Source of the DNA: Clostridium tyrobutyricum DSM 2637 = ATCC 25755 = JCM 11008
GTDB lineage: Bacteria; Bacillota; Clostridia; Clostridiales; Clostridiaceae
Direction: 5' to 3'
DNA: 64,000 nucleotides
Assembly (NCBI RefSeq): GCF_000359585.1
Contig: NZ_APMH01000003.1
Coordinates: 124,001 to 188,000, forward strand
Position numbers and translations under genes: made by a program. Shown one piece after another: positions 1-10,900 of this stretch. The first letter of the stretch is position 1, and each line of letters opens with the position of its first letter. Under the pieces are notes generated by a model that searched no databases, was not told where the DNA came from, and saw only the letters and a list, made by a program, of their open reading frames with translations.

Positions 1-367
1 AAAATTAGACGATTTAGATAAAATGGAAGAGGATGGAACTTTTGAAGTCCTTCCTAAAAAAGAAGTTATAAAATTGAAAGGTGAAAAAGATAAGCTTGAA
101 AGAAATTTAGGCGGTATCAGAGCTATGAATGCAAATAATGTAGGTGCAATGTTTGTAGTAGATCCAAGAAAAGAAAAAAATGCTATATCAGAAGCTAAAA
201 TTCTTGGCATTCCAGTTGTAGCTATAGTTGATACAAACTGTGATCCTGACGAAGTGGATTATGTTATACCTGGAAACGATGATGCAATAAGAGCGGTAAA
301 ATTGATTACATCTAAAGTAGCCGATGCTGTTATAGAAGGAAGACAGGGAGAGCAACTAGCTGAATAG
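1..367 (+). CDS. rpsB: 30S ribosomal protein S2, C-terminal part (truncated by window start)
   Basis: This is the C-terminal ~121 residues of ribosomal protein S2, a late-assembling protein on the solvent side of the 30S head-body junction. The frame is open from base 2, so the start lies outside the window. The conserved segments [17 protein letters not shown] and [18 protein letters not shown], followed by the short acidic tail after the last helix, are typical of S2. It is followed by tsf, the usual rpsB-tsf pair in Firmicutes. The stop is TAG at 365-367. Confidence 0.97.
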   Translation, partial: KLDDLDKMEEDGTFEVLPKKEVIKLKGEKDKLERNLGGIRAMNANNVGAMFVVDPRKEKNAISEAKILGIPVVAIVDTNCDPDEVDYVIPGNDDAIRAVKLITSKVADAVIEGRQGEQLAE

Positions 368-401
368 TAAATTTGATTTGGGATTAAATACAAATATTGA
401 A

Positions 402-461
402 GGGAGTGGAAAACCGTTGATTAGTGATCTTTAATAATGCTAATAACGGAATATGCTTATG
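402..461 (+). promoter_or_regulatory. tsf leader with in-frame TTG mini-ORF behind a strong RBS
   Basis: A strong Shine-Dalgarno stretch, GGGAGTGG (402-409), stands about 8-10 bases before a TTG at 417. That TTG would open a 5-codon peptide (M-I-S-D-L) ending at TAA 432-434. The TTG is in the same frame as the tsf start at 459, with four further in-frame stops between or at the end. The real tsf ATG has only a weak GGA (448-450) before it. This could be a leader peptide feeding re-initiation at tsf or the scar of a small insertion at the original start. The layout is seen in the sequence; the role is inference. Confidence 0.4.
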
Positions 462-1379
462 ATAACTGCGAAAATGGTAAAGGATTTAAGAGAAAGAACT
501 GGAGCAGGCATGATGAACTGCAAAAAGGCCTTGAGTGATTCAAATGGAGATATTGATAAGGCTATTGAAATACTTAGAGAAAAAGGCTTGGCTGCAGCAG
601 CTAAAAAAGCAGGAAGAACAGCAGCTGAAGGCGTTGTAAGCACATATATTTCAGAAGATGGAAAATCTGCTGCTATAGTTGAAGTTAACTGTGAGACAGA
701 TTTTGTAGCAATCAATGATAAGTTTGTTAAATTCACAAATGCATTATCAAAACAGGCAGCATCTACAAGTGCAAGTTCTGTAGAAAAGTTTGTAGAGGAA
801 AAGTATTTACTTGATGAAACAAAGACAATATCTCAAGCACTTACAGAGCTTATTTCTACACTTGGTGAGAATATGGCAGTAAGAAGATTTGAAAAATTGT
901 CAGTTGAAAATGGAGTTATTCAAAGTTATATACATGGAGACGGAAGAATAGGTGTTCTTGTTAAACTTGAATGTGACGAACAAAGTGAAGTATTGAAAGA
1001 AGTAGCAAAAGATTTAGCTATGCAGGTAGCTGCTGCTAATCCTATGTTTTTGGATGAATCTTCAGTAGATCAAGATGTCATTGAAAAAGAAAAGGAAATA
1101 TATAAAGTTCAGGCACTAAATGAAGGTAAGCCTGAAAAAATTGTTGAAAAGATGGTTTTAGGTAGAATCAAAAAGTTCTATAAAGAAAATTGTCTAGTTA
1201 ATCAGGTATGGATAAAGGATTCAGATTTAACTATCAACAAATATTTGCAGAATAAGTCTAAAGAAGTTGGAGCACCAATAAAAGCTTCTGCTTTTGTAAG
1301 ATTTGAAAAAGGCGAAGGAATAGAAAAAGAAGAAGAGGACTTTGCTGCAGAAGTACAGAAGCAAATGGAAGGCAAATAG
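459..1379 (+). CDS. tsf: Translation elongation factor Ts
   Basis: EF-Ts is the guanine-nucleotide exchange factor that recycles EF-Tu-GDP in the cytoplasm. The N-terminal UBA-like segment ([20 protein letters not shown], about residues 4-23) contains the near-invariant TGAGMM motif. The coiled and core exchange domains follow, including [10 protein letters not shown] near residue 75. At 306 residues it has the usual length. I chose ATG 459 (protein beginning MITAK) over the in-frame ATG at 453 because GGA at 448-450 gives 8-base spacing only for 459 and because family members start M-I-[ST]-A-K. An intrinsic terminator follows. Confidence 0.96.
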   Translation: MITAKMVKDLRERTGAGMMNCKKALSDSNGDIDKAIEILREKGLAAAAKKAGRTAAEGVVSTYISEDGKSAAIVEVNCETDFVAINDKFVKFTNALSKQAASTSASSVEKFVEEKYLLDETKTISQALTELISTLGENMAVRRFEKLSVENGVIQSYIHGDGRIGVLVKLECDEQSEVLKEVAKDLAMQVAAANPMFLDESSVDQDVIEKEKEIYKVQALNEGKPEKIVEKMVLGRIKKFYKENCLVNQVWIKDSDLTINKYLQNKSKEVGAPIKASAFVRFEKGEGIEKEEEDFAAEVQKQMEGK

Positions 1380-1385
1380 AAACTG

Positions 1386-1415
1386 AAAAGAGGACACTCA
1401 GTGTTCTCTTTTTTT
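1386..1415 (+). terminator. Intrinsic terminator after tsf
   Basis: A 9-bp stem (1389-1397 with 1401-1409, including one G-U pair) with a 3-base loop is followed by six T at 1410-1415. It separates the rpsB-tsf unit from pyrH-frr. Confidence 0.85.
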
Positions 1416-1429
1416 AGAGTGGCTATTAA

Positions 1430-2176
<747 letters not shown>

Positions 2177-2193
2177 ATTAGGAGGTATTTTTT

Positions 2194-2751
2194 ATGATTA
2201 ATGATGTTTTAAAAATGGCAGATGAAAAGATGCAGAAAACTACTGAATCTTTGAAGAAGGAGTTAGCTTCTATGAAAGCAGGAAGGGCTAATCCGGCTAT
2301 GATTGATAAAATAGAGGCCGAATATTATGGTACTAATACACCTATAAACCAACTTGGAAATGTTTCTATACCTGAAACTAGGGTACTTGCTATCCAACCT
2401 TGGGATAAAAGTGCTATTAAGGCAATAGAAAAGGCAATATTAAAATCAGATTTGGGAATAAATCCTTCAAATGATGGTGAAGTTATAAGACTTATGGTTC
2501 CTGAACTTACAGAGGAAACTAGAAAAAATTTAGTTAAAAATATAAAAAAATCAGAAGAAAATTCAAAAGTTGCAGTAAGATCTATAAGAAGAGATTGTAA
2601 TGACAAGCTTAAGGGAATGAAGAAAAGCAATGAAATAACAGAAGATGAACTAAAATCATCAGAAGACAAGATACAAAAGAAAACTGATAAATTTATAAAA
2701 GAAATAGAAAACATAATTGCTGATAAAGAGAAGCAAATTATGTCAATATAA
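2194..2751 (+). CDS. frr: Ribosome recycling factor
   Basis: RRF splits post-termination 70S ribosomes together with EF-G. The 185-residue protein shows the three-helix-bundle and beta-barrel pattern, with the motifs KAGRANPAMIDKI near residue 30, IQPWDKSAIKAIEKAI (about 68-83) and LTEETRKNLVK (about 107-117), including the conserved Arg-rich hinge that follows. AGGAGG at 2181-2186 sets the ATG at 2194. It is co-transcribed with pyrH and followed by a hairpin before uppS. Confidence 0.97.
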   Translation: MINDVLKMADEKMQKTTESLKKELASMKAGRANPAMIDKIEAEYYGTNTPINQLGNVSIPETRVLAIQPWDKSAIKAIEKAILKSDLGINPSNDGEVIRLMVPELTEETRKNLVKNIKKSEENSKVAVRSIRRDCNDKLKGMKKSNEITEDELKSSEDKIQKKTDKFIKEIENIIADKEKQIMSI

Positions 2752-2761
2752 TCTTTTTGCT

Positions 2762-2787
2762 ATAAAACCTGCTTTTGCAGGTTTTAT
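2762..2787 (+). terminator. Hairpin between frr and uppS (terminator-like, weak U tract)
   Basis: A perfect 11-bp stem (2762-2772 with 2777-2787) has a TTTT loop. The descending arm ends in GTTTTAT, so the U run is partly inside the stem. It probably attenuates read-through into uppS rather than fully stopping it. Confidence 0.6.
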
Positions 2788-2824
2788 TAAGATAAATCTA
2801 ATTTGTCGAACGGAGAATTTGAAT

Positions 2825-3580
2825 ATGTTAGAAAAATTTTATAAAGATAATAAAAATACAATACTACATATTGATGAAGATAATATACCTACACACATAG
2901 CTATTATTATGGATGGAAACGGAAGATGGGCTAAGCAGAGAAAGCTCCCAAGGACAATGGGACACAAAGCAGGAGTAGAAGCTCTAAAGAAAATTGTAAG
3001 AGAATGCGATAGGTTGAAAGTAAAATATTTGACTGTATATGCATTTTCTACTGAAAACTGGCAGAGACCTAAAGATGAAGTTTCTGCAATTATGAAACTC
3101 CTAGTTCAATATTTAAGAAGAGAACTTGATGAATTAAATAAAAACAATGTGGTTATAAATAATATTGGAGATACATCTGGACTTCCAGAATTATGTGCAA
3201 GGGAATTGACAAACGCATATAATAACACAAAGGACAACACAGGATTAGTATTAAATTTAGCTTTTAATTATGGAGGAAGAGCAGAAATTGTAAGAGCCTT
3301 TAAACTTATGGCCTTGGATATAAAGAATGGATTGCTGAAGGAAGAGGATATAAATGACAATCTTGTTTCAAATTATCTCTATACTAAGGGAATGCCAGAT
3401 CCAGATCTTATAATAAGACCAAGTGGCGAACAGAGACTTAGTAATTTTTTACTGTGGCAGTGTGCATATTCCGAATTCTGGTATTCTAATATAAATTGGC
3501 CTGATTTCAAGAAAGAAGATCTACTTCAAGCTATATATGATTATCAAAATAGAGATAGAAGATTTGGAAAAATTAAATAA
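2825..3580 (+). CDS. uppS: Undecaprenyl diphosphate synthase (cis-prenyltransferase)
   Basis: UppS condenses farnesyl-PP with eight isopentenyl-PP units to make the C55 lipid carrier for peptidoglycan and teichoic acid. The catalytic motif HIAIIMDGNGRWA places the key Asp at residue 30. RTMGHKAG, TVYAFSTENW and the C-terminal RPSGEQRLSNFLLWQ region with its diphosphate-binding Arg residues are all present. An upstream in-frame start at 2717 would overlap frr and add unrelated sequence. ATG 2825 has GGAG (2812-2815) at good spacing and gives the normal length of 251 residues. cdsA follows. Confidence 0.97.
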   Translation: MLEKFYKDNKNTILHIDEDNIPTHIAIIMDGNGRWAKQRKLPRTMGHKAGVEALKKIVRECDRLKVKYLTVYAFSTENWQRPKDEVSAIMKLLVQYLRRELDELNKNNVVINNIGDTSGLPELCARELTNAYNNTKDNTGLVLNLAFNYGGRAEIVRAFKLMALDIKNGLLKEEDINDNLVSNYLYTKGMPDPDLIIRPSGEQRLSNFLLWQCAYSEFWYSNINWPDFKKEDLLQAIYDYQNRDRRFGKIK

Positions 3581-3623
3581 ATTATTATTTGGCAGATTAA
3601 GTATCAACTGTGGAGGTGCTATT

Positions 3624-4421
3624 TTGAATAATAGATATTTAGGAGCGGTTATAATTGCTCCTTTTATATTATTTCTATTTATAGGTGGAATATATCTAAA
3701 ATATTTAATTATGATATTGTCACTTTTGGGAATGTATGAATTTTATAAGACAACAAAGGAAAATAAAATAAAGCCAATAAGTATAATTGGGTATTTAATT
3801 TGTATAGTATATTACATTTTTATAAATTATTATATGGATTACAAATTCATATTTTTATTTCTTATAATAGCAGTGTTTATTACTATTTGTATACCAGTTC
3901 TTGATTTAAAATATAATTTTATAGATGCAGCCGTAACTGTATTCGGATTTTTATATGTAGGTGTGTTTTTTAGTTATATAGTTATAGTTAACCAATCTGA
4001 TTATGGAAAGTATTTAGTATGGCTTATATTTATTTCATCATGGGTTTGTGATACTGCTGCTTATTATAGTGGAAGGATTTTTGGAAGAAACAAATTAAGT
4101 CCTAAATTAAGTCCTAAGAAAACTATAGAAGGATCTATAGGCGGAATAATAGGAAGTACTGTCATATGTGGATTATTTGGTATATTCTGTGCTTATAGAG
4201 GCGTTCCGATACATTTGTACAATTATATTGCAATAGGAATTCTTTGTGGAATTTTTGGCCAGTTTGGAGACCTATTTGCATCATCTATAAAAAGATATGC
4301 AGGAGTAAAAGATTATAGTCATCTGATACCTGGGCATGGTGGAATTTTAGATAGATTTGACAGTGTGTTATTTTCAGGATTTATAGTCTATTGTTACTTG
4401 ATATTTTTAAATTTAATATAA
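3624..4421 (+). CDS. cdsA: Phosphatidate cytidylyltransferase (CDP-diglyceride synthase)
   Basis: CdsA makes CDP-diacylglycerol from phosphatidate and CTP, the branch point of phospholipid synthesis and the substrate of pgsA later in this window. The 265-residue protein is mostly membrane helices. Near the C terminus it carries the CDS signature SSIKRYAGVKD...PGHGGILDRFD. The start is TTG at 3624, with GGAGG at 3612-3616 and 7-base spacing. Longer in-frame extensions back to 3537 overlap uppS and have no RBS. A terminator follows. Confidence 0.96.
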   Translation: MNNRYLGAVIIAPFILFLFIGGIYLKYLIMILSLLGMYEFYKTTKENKIKPISIIGYLICIVYYIFINYYMDYKFIFLFLIIAVFITICIPVLDLKYNFIDAAVTVFGFLYVGVFFSYIVIVNQSDYGKYLVWLIFISSWVCDTAAYYSGRIFGRNKLSPKLSPKKTIEGSIGGIIGSTVICGLFGIFCAYRGVPIHLYNYIAIGILCGIFGQFGDLFASSIKRYAGVKDYSHLIPGHGGILDRFDSVLFSGFIVYCYLIFLNLI

Positions 4422-4425
4422 AATC

Positions 4426-4464
4426 AAAAATATCCTCATTCTGTATATGGGGATATTTGTTTTA
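4426..4464 (+). terminator. Intrinsic terminator after cdsA
   Basis: A stem of about 12 bp (4428-4439 with 4447-4458, one G-U pair) with a 7-base loop is followed by GTTTT. It ends the pyrH-cdsA unit. A possible -10 (TATAAT, 4508-4513) for the dxr unit lies downstream without a clear -35. Confidence 0.7.
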
Positions 4465-4581
4465 AATAGTTTCATAAACTTTAACTATTATAATAATGTA
4501 AATATGATATAATAATCATAGTTTAATTGCTGTTAAATAAGTAGTTCAAGTTATAGTTTAATTTAATAGGGAGATGTTTTA

Positions 4582-5757
4582 ATGAAGAAAATTTCCATAT
4601 TGGGATCTACGGGTTCCATAGGAACTCAAACACTTGATGTAATTAGAAGTGATAGAGAAAATTTCAAGTTGATTGGAGTTTCTGCAAATAGCAGTTTCCA
4701 AAAGCTTGTTAATATAATAAATGAATTTAAACCCGAATATGCAGTCTTAAATGAAAAATCATCTTATGATAAAGTTGAAGAATATTGTAGTAATAAAAAT
4801 GTAAATACAAAAATATTATTTGGAATAGAAGGATTAAATACAATAGCTTCTTTAGAAAATGTAGACATAGTAGTTACTTCTGTAGTTGGAATAGTAGGAC
4901 TTGTACCAACTATAAAGGCCATAAGGGCTGGCAAGACTATAGCACTTGCGAATAAAGAGACTCTTGTTGCTGGAGGTGAAATTGTAAAAAGAGAGTTAAA
5001 GCAGAATAATGCGAAAATTATCCCTGTAGATTCAGAACATGGAGCAATTTTTCAATGCCTTAGAGGAAATAAAATTGAAAATGTGAATAAATTAATTGTT
5101 ACAGCTTCTGGAGGACCATTTAGAGGCAAAAAAAGAAGTGAACTTTTAGATGTGACTGTGGATGAAGCTTTAAATCATCCTAACTGGCAAATGGGAAGAA
5201 AACTTACAGTAGATTCTGCAACTCTTATGAATAAAGGGTTGGAAGTTATTGAAGCTCATTGGCTCTTTGATATGCCATATGAAAAAATACAAGTCTTAGT
5301 TCATCCAGAAAGTTTGATTCATTCCATGGTGGAATATAAGGATGGCAGTATTATAGCACAACTTGGAAGTAAAGATATGAGGCTTCCCATACAATATGCA
5401 TTAAATTATCCGGAAAGAAAAAACAAAGTAGTAGATACATTGGATTTTTACAGTATTTCAAGTTTGCATTTTGAAAAACCTGATATGGATACTTTTAGAC
5501 CACTTAAACTGGCCTATGAAGCGGGAAAAATAGGTGGAACCATGCCAGCTATATTAAATTGTGCCAATGAAGCTGCCGTTTCTCTGTTCTTGTCTGGAAG
5601 GATAAAGTTTTTAGATATAATGGATATATTGGAAGACTGTATGAATAAATTTGAGAGAAAAGGAGATTATACATTAGATGATATACTGGAATTAAATAGG
5701 AGCATAAAAAATTATGTAAATCTCAAATACTCTTATGCAGATGAAAGAATTAAATAA
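4582..5757 (+). CDS. dxr: 1-deoxy-D-xylulose 5-phosphate reductoisomerase
   Basis: Dxr (IspC) carries out the NADPH-dependent conversion of DXP to MEP, the committed step of the MEP isoprenoid pathway. The N-terminal NADPH-binding motif GSTGSIGTQTLDV starts near residue 8. LANKETLVAGG, the metal-binding stretch PVDSEHGAIFQ and the substrate loop HPNWQMGRKLTVDSATLMNK are all visible. Its 391 residues are typical. The ATG at 4582 follows GGGAGATG. ispG of the same pathway lies two genes downstream. Confidence 0.97.
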   Translation: MKKISILGSTGSIGTQTLDVIRSDRENFKLIGVSANSSFQKLVNIINEFKPEYAVLNEKSSYDKVEEYCSNKNVNTKILFGIEGLNTIASLENVDIVVTSVVGIVGLVPTIKAIRAGKTIALANKETLVAGGEIVKRELKQNNAKIIPVDSEHGAIFQCLRGNKIENVNKLIVTASGGPFRGKKRSELLDVTVDEALNHPNWQMGRKLTVDSATLMNKGLEVIEAHWLFDMPYEKIQVLVHPESLIHSMVEYKDGSIIAQLGSKDMRLPIQYALNYPERKNKVVDTLDFYSISSLHFEKPDMDTFRPLKLAYEAGKIGGTMPAILNCANEAAVSLFLSGRIKFLDIMDILEDCMNKFERKGDYTLDDILELNRSIKNYVNLKYSYADERIK

Positions 5758-5778
5758 TATATTTAGGAGGAATGGTTA

Positions 5779-6789
5779 TTGTATATAATTGCAGCAATAA
5801 TAGCTTTTGGAGTATTAATTTTTATTCATGAATTAGGACATTTTACTTTGGCAAAGATAAATGGAGTTCAGATAGAGGAATTCGCAATAGGAATGGGCCC
5901 AAAGCTATTTGGAATAAAGAAAAATGAAACACAGTATTCTATTAAATTATTGCCAATAGGCGGATATGTCAAAATGCTCGGCGATGAAGGAGAGAGTACT
6001 GATCCAAGGGCATTTAATAATAAAAGTCCTCTTAGAAAATTAAGTGTTGTAGCAGCAGGACCTATAATGAATTTTATACTTGGAGTAATTTTATTTGCCA
6101 TAATAGCATCGCAAAAAGGATATTTAGCTCCTATAATAGATAAAACAGTAAACAATTATCCAGCACAGATGTCAGGATTAAAATCTGGAGATAAAATAGT
6201 TAGGGTAAATAAATCTAAAGTACTTACATGGGAGGATTTCTCATCTGCGGTATACTTAAGTGGTAAGGAGCCAGTTAATATTACTTATAATAGAGATGGA
6301 AATTTAAAACAAGTTACACTAACTCCAATTAAGGATAAGGCTGAAAATAGATATATGGTGGGAGTGGCTCCAAGACAAATAAAGAGCCCTGGTATAGGCC
6401 AGTCCATATCATATGGATTTGTAGAGACACGATCACTTATCAATCAGACTTTTTCATTTTTTAAAACACTTTTCCAGGGAAGGGCCAATATGAATGATGT
6501 AGGGGGACCTGTTACTATAATTAAATTATCTGGAGCAGCGGCAAAGGCAGGTATACTTACTTTATTGGCTTTTTCTGCATATATAAGTATACAACTTGCA
6601 ATATTTAATATAATACCATTTCCAGCATTGGATGGTGGTTACATATTTCTATTTCTGTTTGAAATAATAACAGGGAAAAGAGTAGATCAGAATAAAGTAG
6701 GAGTAATAAATTATGTAGGATTTGCTATCCTTATGATGCTTATGGTACTGGTAACAGTAAAAGATTTAATACATCCTATTCAATTTTAA
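5779..6789 (+). CDS. rseP: Site-2 protease, RseP/RasP intramembrane zinc metalloprotease
   Basis: This membrane-embedded zinc protease makes the second cut in regulated intramembrane proteolysis of anti-sigma factors and signal peptides. The HELGH zinc motif (residues 17-21) is in the first membrane helix. A single PDZ domain lies around residues 110-190, and NIIPFPALDGG supplies the third metal ligand in a late membrane helix. The start is TTG at 5779 behind AGGAGG (5765-5770); the nearby ATG at 5772 is out of frame. It holds the same dxr-rasP-polC position as in B. subtilis. Confidence 0.95.
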   Translation: MYIIAAIIAFGVLIFIHELGHFTLAKINGVQIEEFAIGMGPKLFGIKKNETQYSIKLLPIGGYVKMLGDEGESTDPRAFNNKSPLRKLSVVAAGPIMNFILGVILFAIIASQKGYLAPIIDKTVNNYPAQMSGLKSGDKIVRVNKSKVLTWEDFSSAVYLSGKEPVNITYNRDGNLKQVTLTPIKDKAENRYMVGVAPRQIKSPGIGQSISYGFVETRSLINQTFSFFKTLFQGRANMNDVGGPVTIIKLSGAAAKAGILTLLAFSAYISIQLAIFNIIPFPALDGGYIFLFLFEIITGKRVDQNKVGVINYVGFAILMMLMVLVTVKDLIHPIQF

Positions 6790-6817
6790 TATAAATTTGA
6801 AAGTTGAGAGTTTAATA

Positions 6818-7867
6818 ATGAGTAGATCAAATACTAAAAAAATAAAATTAGGAAATATATTTATAGGTGGAGATTCCAAAATAACTGTGCAATCCATGAC
6901 AAATACGGATACAAGAGATAGAGCAGCTACCATAAAACAAATAAAGTCCTTGGAAAAAATGGGATGTGACATAGTGAGATGTGCTGTTCCTGATATTGAG
7001 GCATGTACTGCACTTAAAGATATCACAAAAAGTGTAAATATACCTGTAGTTGCAGATATACATTTTGATTATAGACTGGCAATTAAATCCATAGAAAATG
7101 GCGTGTTTGCTCTTAGAATAAATCCAGGCAACATAGGTAGTAATGATAGAGTAAAAGAGGTTGCTAAAGCAGCTCAAAATTCAAATATACCAATTAGAAT
7201 AGGGGTTAATTCAGGCTCTTTAAATAAAGATATGTTAAAAAAATATGGAGGGGTTTCTTCAGATGCATTAGTTGAAAGTGTGCTGAATCATGTAAAAATA
7301 CTTGAAAATGTAAATTTCGATAATATTGTTATATCCATAAAATCTTCTAATGTTATTCAAATGGTAGACAGCTACAGAAAAATATCTAGAATTTGCCAAT
7401 ATCCGCTTCATCTTGGAGTAACAGAGGCAGGTACTGGATTTACTGGTACTATAAAGTCGAGTGTAGGAATAGGAACGCTTCTTATGGAAGGAATAGGAGA
7501 TACTATAAGAGTGTCTTTAACTGGAGATCCTATACAAGAAGTTAAAGTTGGAAAAGAAATACTAAAAGCTTGTGGATTAAGAAAACAGGGAATTGAGTTG
7601 ATATCCTGTCCTACTTGCGGCAGGACTGAAATTAATATTATAAAAATAGCTGAAGAAGTTGAGAGAAGGCTTTCTCATATAAATAAAAATATTAGAGTAG
7701 CAGTAATGGGCTGTGTGGTAAATGGACCTGGAGAAGCAAGAGAAGCTGATATTGGAATAGCTGGAGGAAAAGGTGAAGGACTTATATTTAAAAATGGAAA
7801 TATTATAAAGAAAGTAAGAGAAGAAAATCTAGTTGAAGCTCTTATGGAAGAAATTCAAAATATGTAA
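6818..7867 (+). CDS. ispG: 4-hydroxy-3-methylbut-2-enyl diphosphate synthase
   Basis: IspG (GcpE) reduces MEcPP to HMBPP using a [4Fe-4S] cluster in the penultimate step of the MEP pathway. The TIM-barrel half starts with VQSMTNTDTRD. The cluster ligands are visible as SCPTCGR (Cys264, Cys267) and GCVVNGPGEA (Cys299 and the following Glu). The 349-residue form is the short bacterial type without an insert. I chose ATG 6818, preceded by GAGAG, over the in-frame TTG at 6797, which has no RBS. B. subtilis has proS between rasP and polC; here ispG fills the space. Confidence 0.96.
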   Translation: MSRSNTKKIKLGNIFIGGDSKITVQSMTNTDTRDRAATIKQIKSLEKMGCDIVRCAVPDIEACTALKDITKSVNIPVVADIHFDYRLAIKSIENGVFALRINPGNIGSNDRVKEVAKAAQNSNIPIRIGVNSGSLNKDMLKKYGGVSSDALVESVLNHVKILENVNFDNIVISIKSSNVIQMVDSYRKISRICQYPLHLGVTEAGTGFTGTIKSSVGIGTLLMEGIGDTIRVSLTGDPIQEVKVGKEILKACGLRKQGIELISCPTCGRTEINIIKIAEEVERRLSHINKNIRVAVMGCVVNGPGEAREADIGIAGGKGEGLIFKNGNIIKKVREENLVEALMEEIQNM

Positions 7868-7922
7868 TTAACAAAAAGCATATGTTGTTAGCTCAGTTTT
7901 GTACATAAGGGGGCTGTGAATA

Positions 7923-10900
7923 ATGAGTACTGACATTATAAAACTTTTGCAGGAAAATATAGATTGCAATAGTGATATTATTCCTGAAGAAATAAAGCTG
8001 CAAAAGGTTCAGTATTTAAAAAAGAGCAATAAATTAAAAGTAATTGTTAAATCGGTTAATGAGCTAAATTTCAAGGTAAAACATAAAATAAAGCAGATAG
8101 TTAGTGAAGAATTAGGATGCTTTAATAATATTGATCTTATATGTTATAAGGACATATCAAATGTATCCTTAGGCGAAGTATGCAATAATTATTGGCTTGA
8201 ATTAGTAAATATAATTTCCTCGTATATTCCTGTATGTAAAGAATTTTTGACTAAATCTTCAAAAAAGGTAGAAGACAATACTATAAACATATATAGTGGA
8301 AATAATTTCATATACAATTTTCTAAAAAATAAAAATTTAGAAAAGCTTATGCATAAAGTTATAGTGGATATATTTGGAATAGAATGTACTGTGTTTTTGA
8401 TATATGACAAAAATCTTTATAATGAGAAATTCTTAGAAGAAAGCCAGAACAAGGAAAAAAAGTATATAGAGAGTATGCTGAAAAATAGGTCTATAGTACC
8501 AAATAAGGTTCAAAACAAAACAACATCTAAAAGAAATAGTGCTTTTAAAAATGAAAATCGAGAAGTTAAATCCGGATCTATCATATTTGGAAAACCGATA
8601 ACTGGAGCACCTATGGAAATAAAAGATATAACAGAAGTTCAAGGTATTGTAGTTATAAGGGGAACTATATTTAAAAAGGAAATTATAGAAACTAAGACAG
8701 GAAGAAAAATAGTTACATTTTATATAACAGATTATACTAGTTCTATTACGGTTAAGTTTTTCCCAAGGCCAAGAGATGCAGAGAGAATAATTGAAGAGAT
8801 AAAGGAAGGACTTTACTGTACTGTAAGAGGAGAATCTGTAAATGATCCTTATGCAAGAGAATTGGTAATAATGGCAAAGGATATAGTAAAATCCATTAAG
8901 ACAAAAAAGACGGATAATGCATCTAAAAAGAGAGTAGAACTACATCTTCATACACAGATGAGTGCCATGGATGCTGTAAGTTCTGCCTCAGATCTTATAG
9001 AGAGAGCCGCAAGTTATGGACATAGAGCTATAGCTATAACAGACCATGGTGTAGTTCAAGCTTATCCTGAAGCTATGGCTGCTGCAAAAAAATATAATAT
9101 AAAAGTTATATATGGTATAGAAGCTTATCTAGTAGATGATGGTGTTCCAATTGCCATAGGAGGAGAGGAAAGAAACCTAGATGACACCTATGTAGTATTT
9201 GATATTGAAACTACAGGATTTTCAAGTATTAATGATAAAATAATAGAGATAGGTGCAATTAAAATTAAAGATGGAAAAATAATAGACAGATTTAGTGAAT
9301 TTGTAAATCCTCAAATTCCAATACCTGGCCGTATTGTGGATCTTACAAGTATTACAGATTCTATGGTTAGTGGTGCGGATCCAATAGAGAAAATACTACC
9401 TGAATTTATAGATTTTATAGGAGATTCAGTAGTAGTAGCTCATAATGCAGGATTTGACACAGGGTTTATAAAGAAGAATTGCAGGGATATGGATATGGAA
9501 TTTAAAAACCCAATTGTGGATACAGTACTTCTTTCTAGATTCCTGTTTCCCGAATTAAAGAAGTTTAAATTAAATGTAGTGGCAAAACATCTGGGTATAT
9601 CCCTTGAAAATCATCATAGAGCAGTAGACGATGCAAGAGCGACAGCCGATATACTTTTAAGATGTTTTAAAATTCTTAAAGATAGAAACATACTTAATCT
9701 TGGAAAAATTAATAGTGAATTTTTAAAAAATATAGATATAAAAAAGGAACCTACATATCATCTTATAATTTTAGTAAAAAATCAGATCGGATTAAAAAAT
9801 CTATATAAACTAGTTTCATTCTCTAATCTTGATTATTTTTTTAAAAGGCCTAGAATGCCTAAAAGTCTTATAATGAAGTATAAGGAAGGACTTATCATAG
9901 GCGGTGCTTGTGAAGCAGGACAAATTTATAGAGAAGTTTTAAGTGGAAAGAGTGATAGTGAACTTGAACATACATTGAAGTTTTATGACTATCTGGAGAT
10001 ACAGCCTACGGGTAATAATGAATTTATGATAAGAAATGGAACTGTAAATGGGCAAGAAGAACTTGAAAAAATAAATAAGAGAATTTGTTATCTTGGAGAT
10101 AAATATAATCTTCCGGTAGTTGCTACAGGAGATGTACATTTTATGGATGAAAAAGATGAAGTATTTAGAAGGATAATAATGGCTGGCAGGGGTTTCTCTG
10201 ACGCAGATGATCAGCCGCCTTTATATTTTAGAACTACTGAGGAAATGCTTGAAGAGTTCCAATATCTTGGGACAGAAAAGGCAGAAGAAGTAGTTATAGA
10301 CAACACAAACAAGATTACCGATATGATAGGTGATGTTAAACCGATACCGGATGAAACATTTCCTCCTAAGATAGAAGGTGCAGAAGAACAGATAAAGGAT
10401 ATGACATTACATAAAGTACATTCCGTATATGGTGATAAATTACCTGATATAGTAGAAAAAAGACTGGATAAAGAATTGAATTCCATAATAAACAACGGCT
10501 ATGCTGTTTTATATCTAATTGCACAAAAACTTGTAGCAAAGTCATCAGAAGATGGATATCTTGTAGGATCCAGGGGATCTGTAGGATCTTCTTTTGTTGC
10601 TACCATGTCAAATATTACAGAGGTAAATGGCCTTCCACCACACTACGTTTGCCCTAAATGTAAACACAGTGAATTTATTACGGATGGTTCAGTAAGTTCT
10701 GGTGCGGATCTTCCAGAAAAGAAATGCCCAAAATGTGGAACTGATATGAGACGTGATGGACACGATATACCATTTGAAACATTCCTTGGTTTTAATGGAG
10801 ATAAAGAGCCTGATATAGATTTGAACTTTTCAGGTGAATATCAATCTGTAGTACATAAATATACGGAAGTATTGTTTGGTAAAGGACACGTTTTTAAAGC

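Noticed and set aside
75-367. A separate gene starting inside rpsB
   Set aside because: The frame is open to base 2 and matches S2 throughout; internal Met codons are not starts.
2325-2714. 129-codon minus-strand open frame inside frr
   Set aside because: Complementary to the well-conserved frr frame, rich in Ser/Phe/Leu as expected of antisense of Lys-rich coding, and no RBS.
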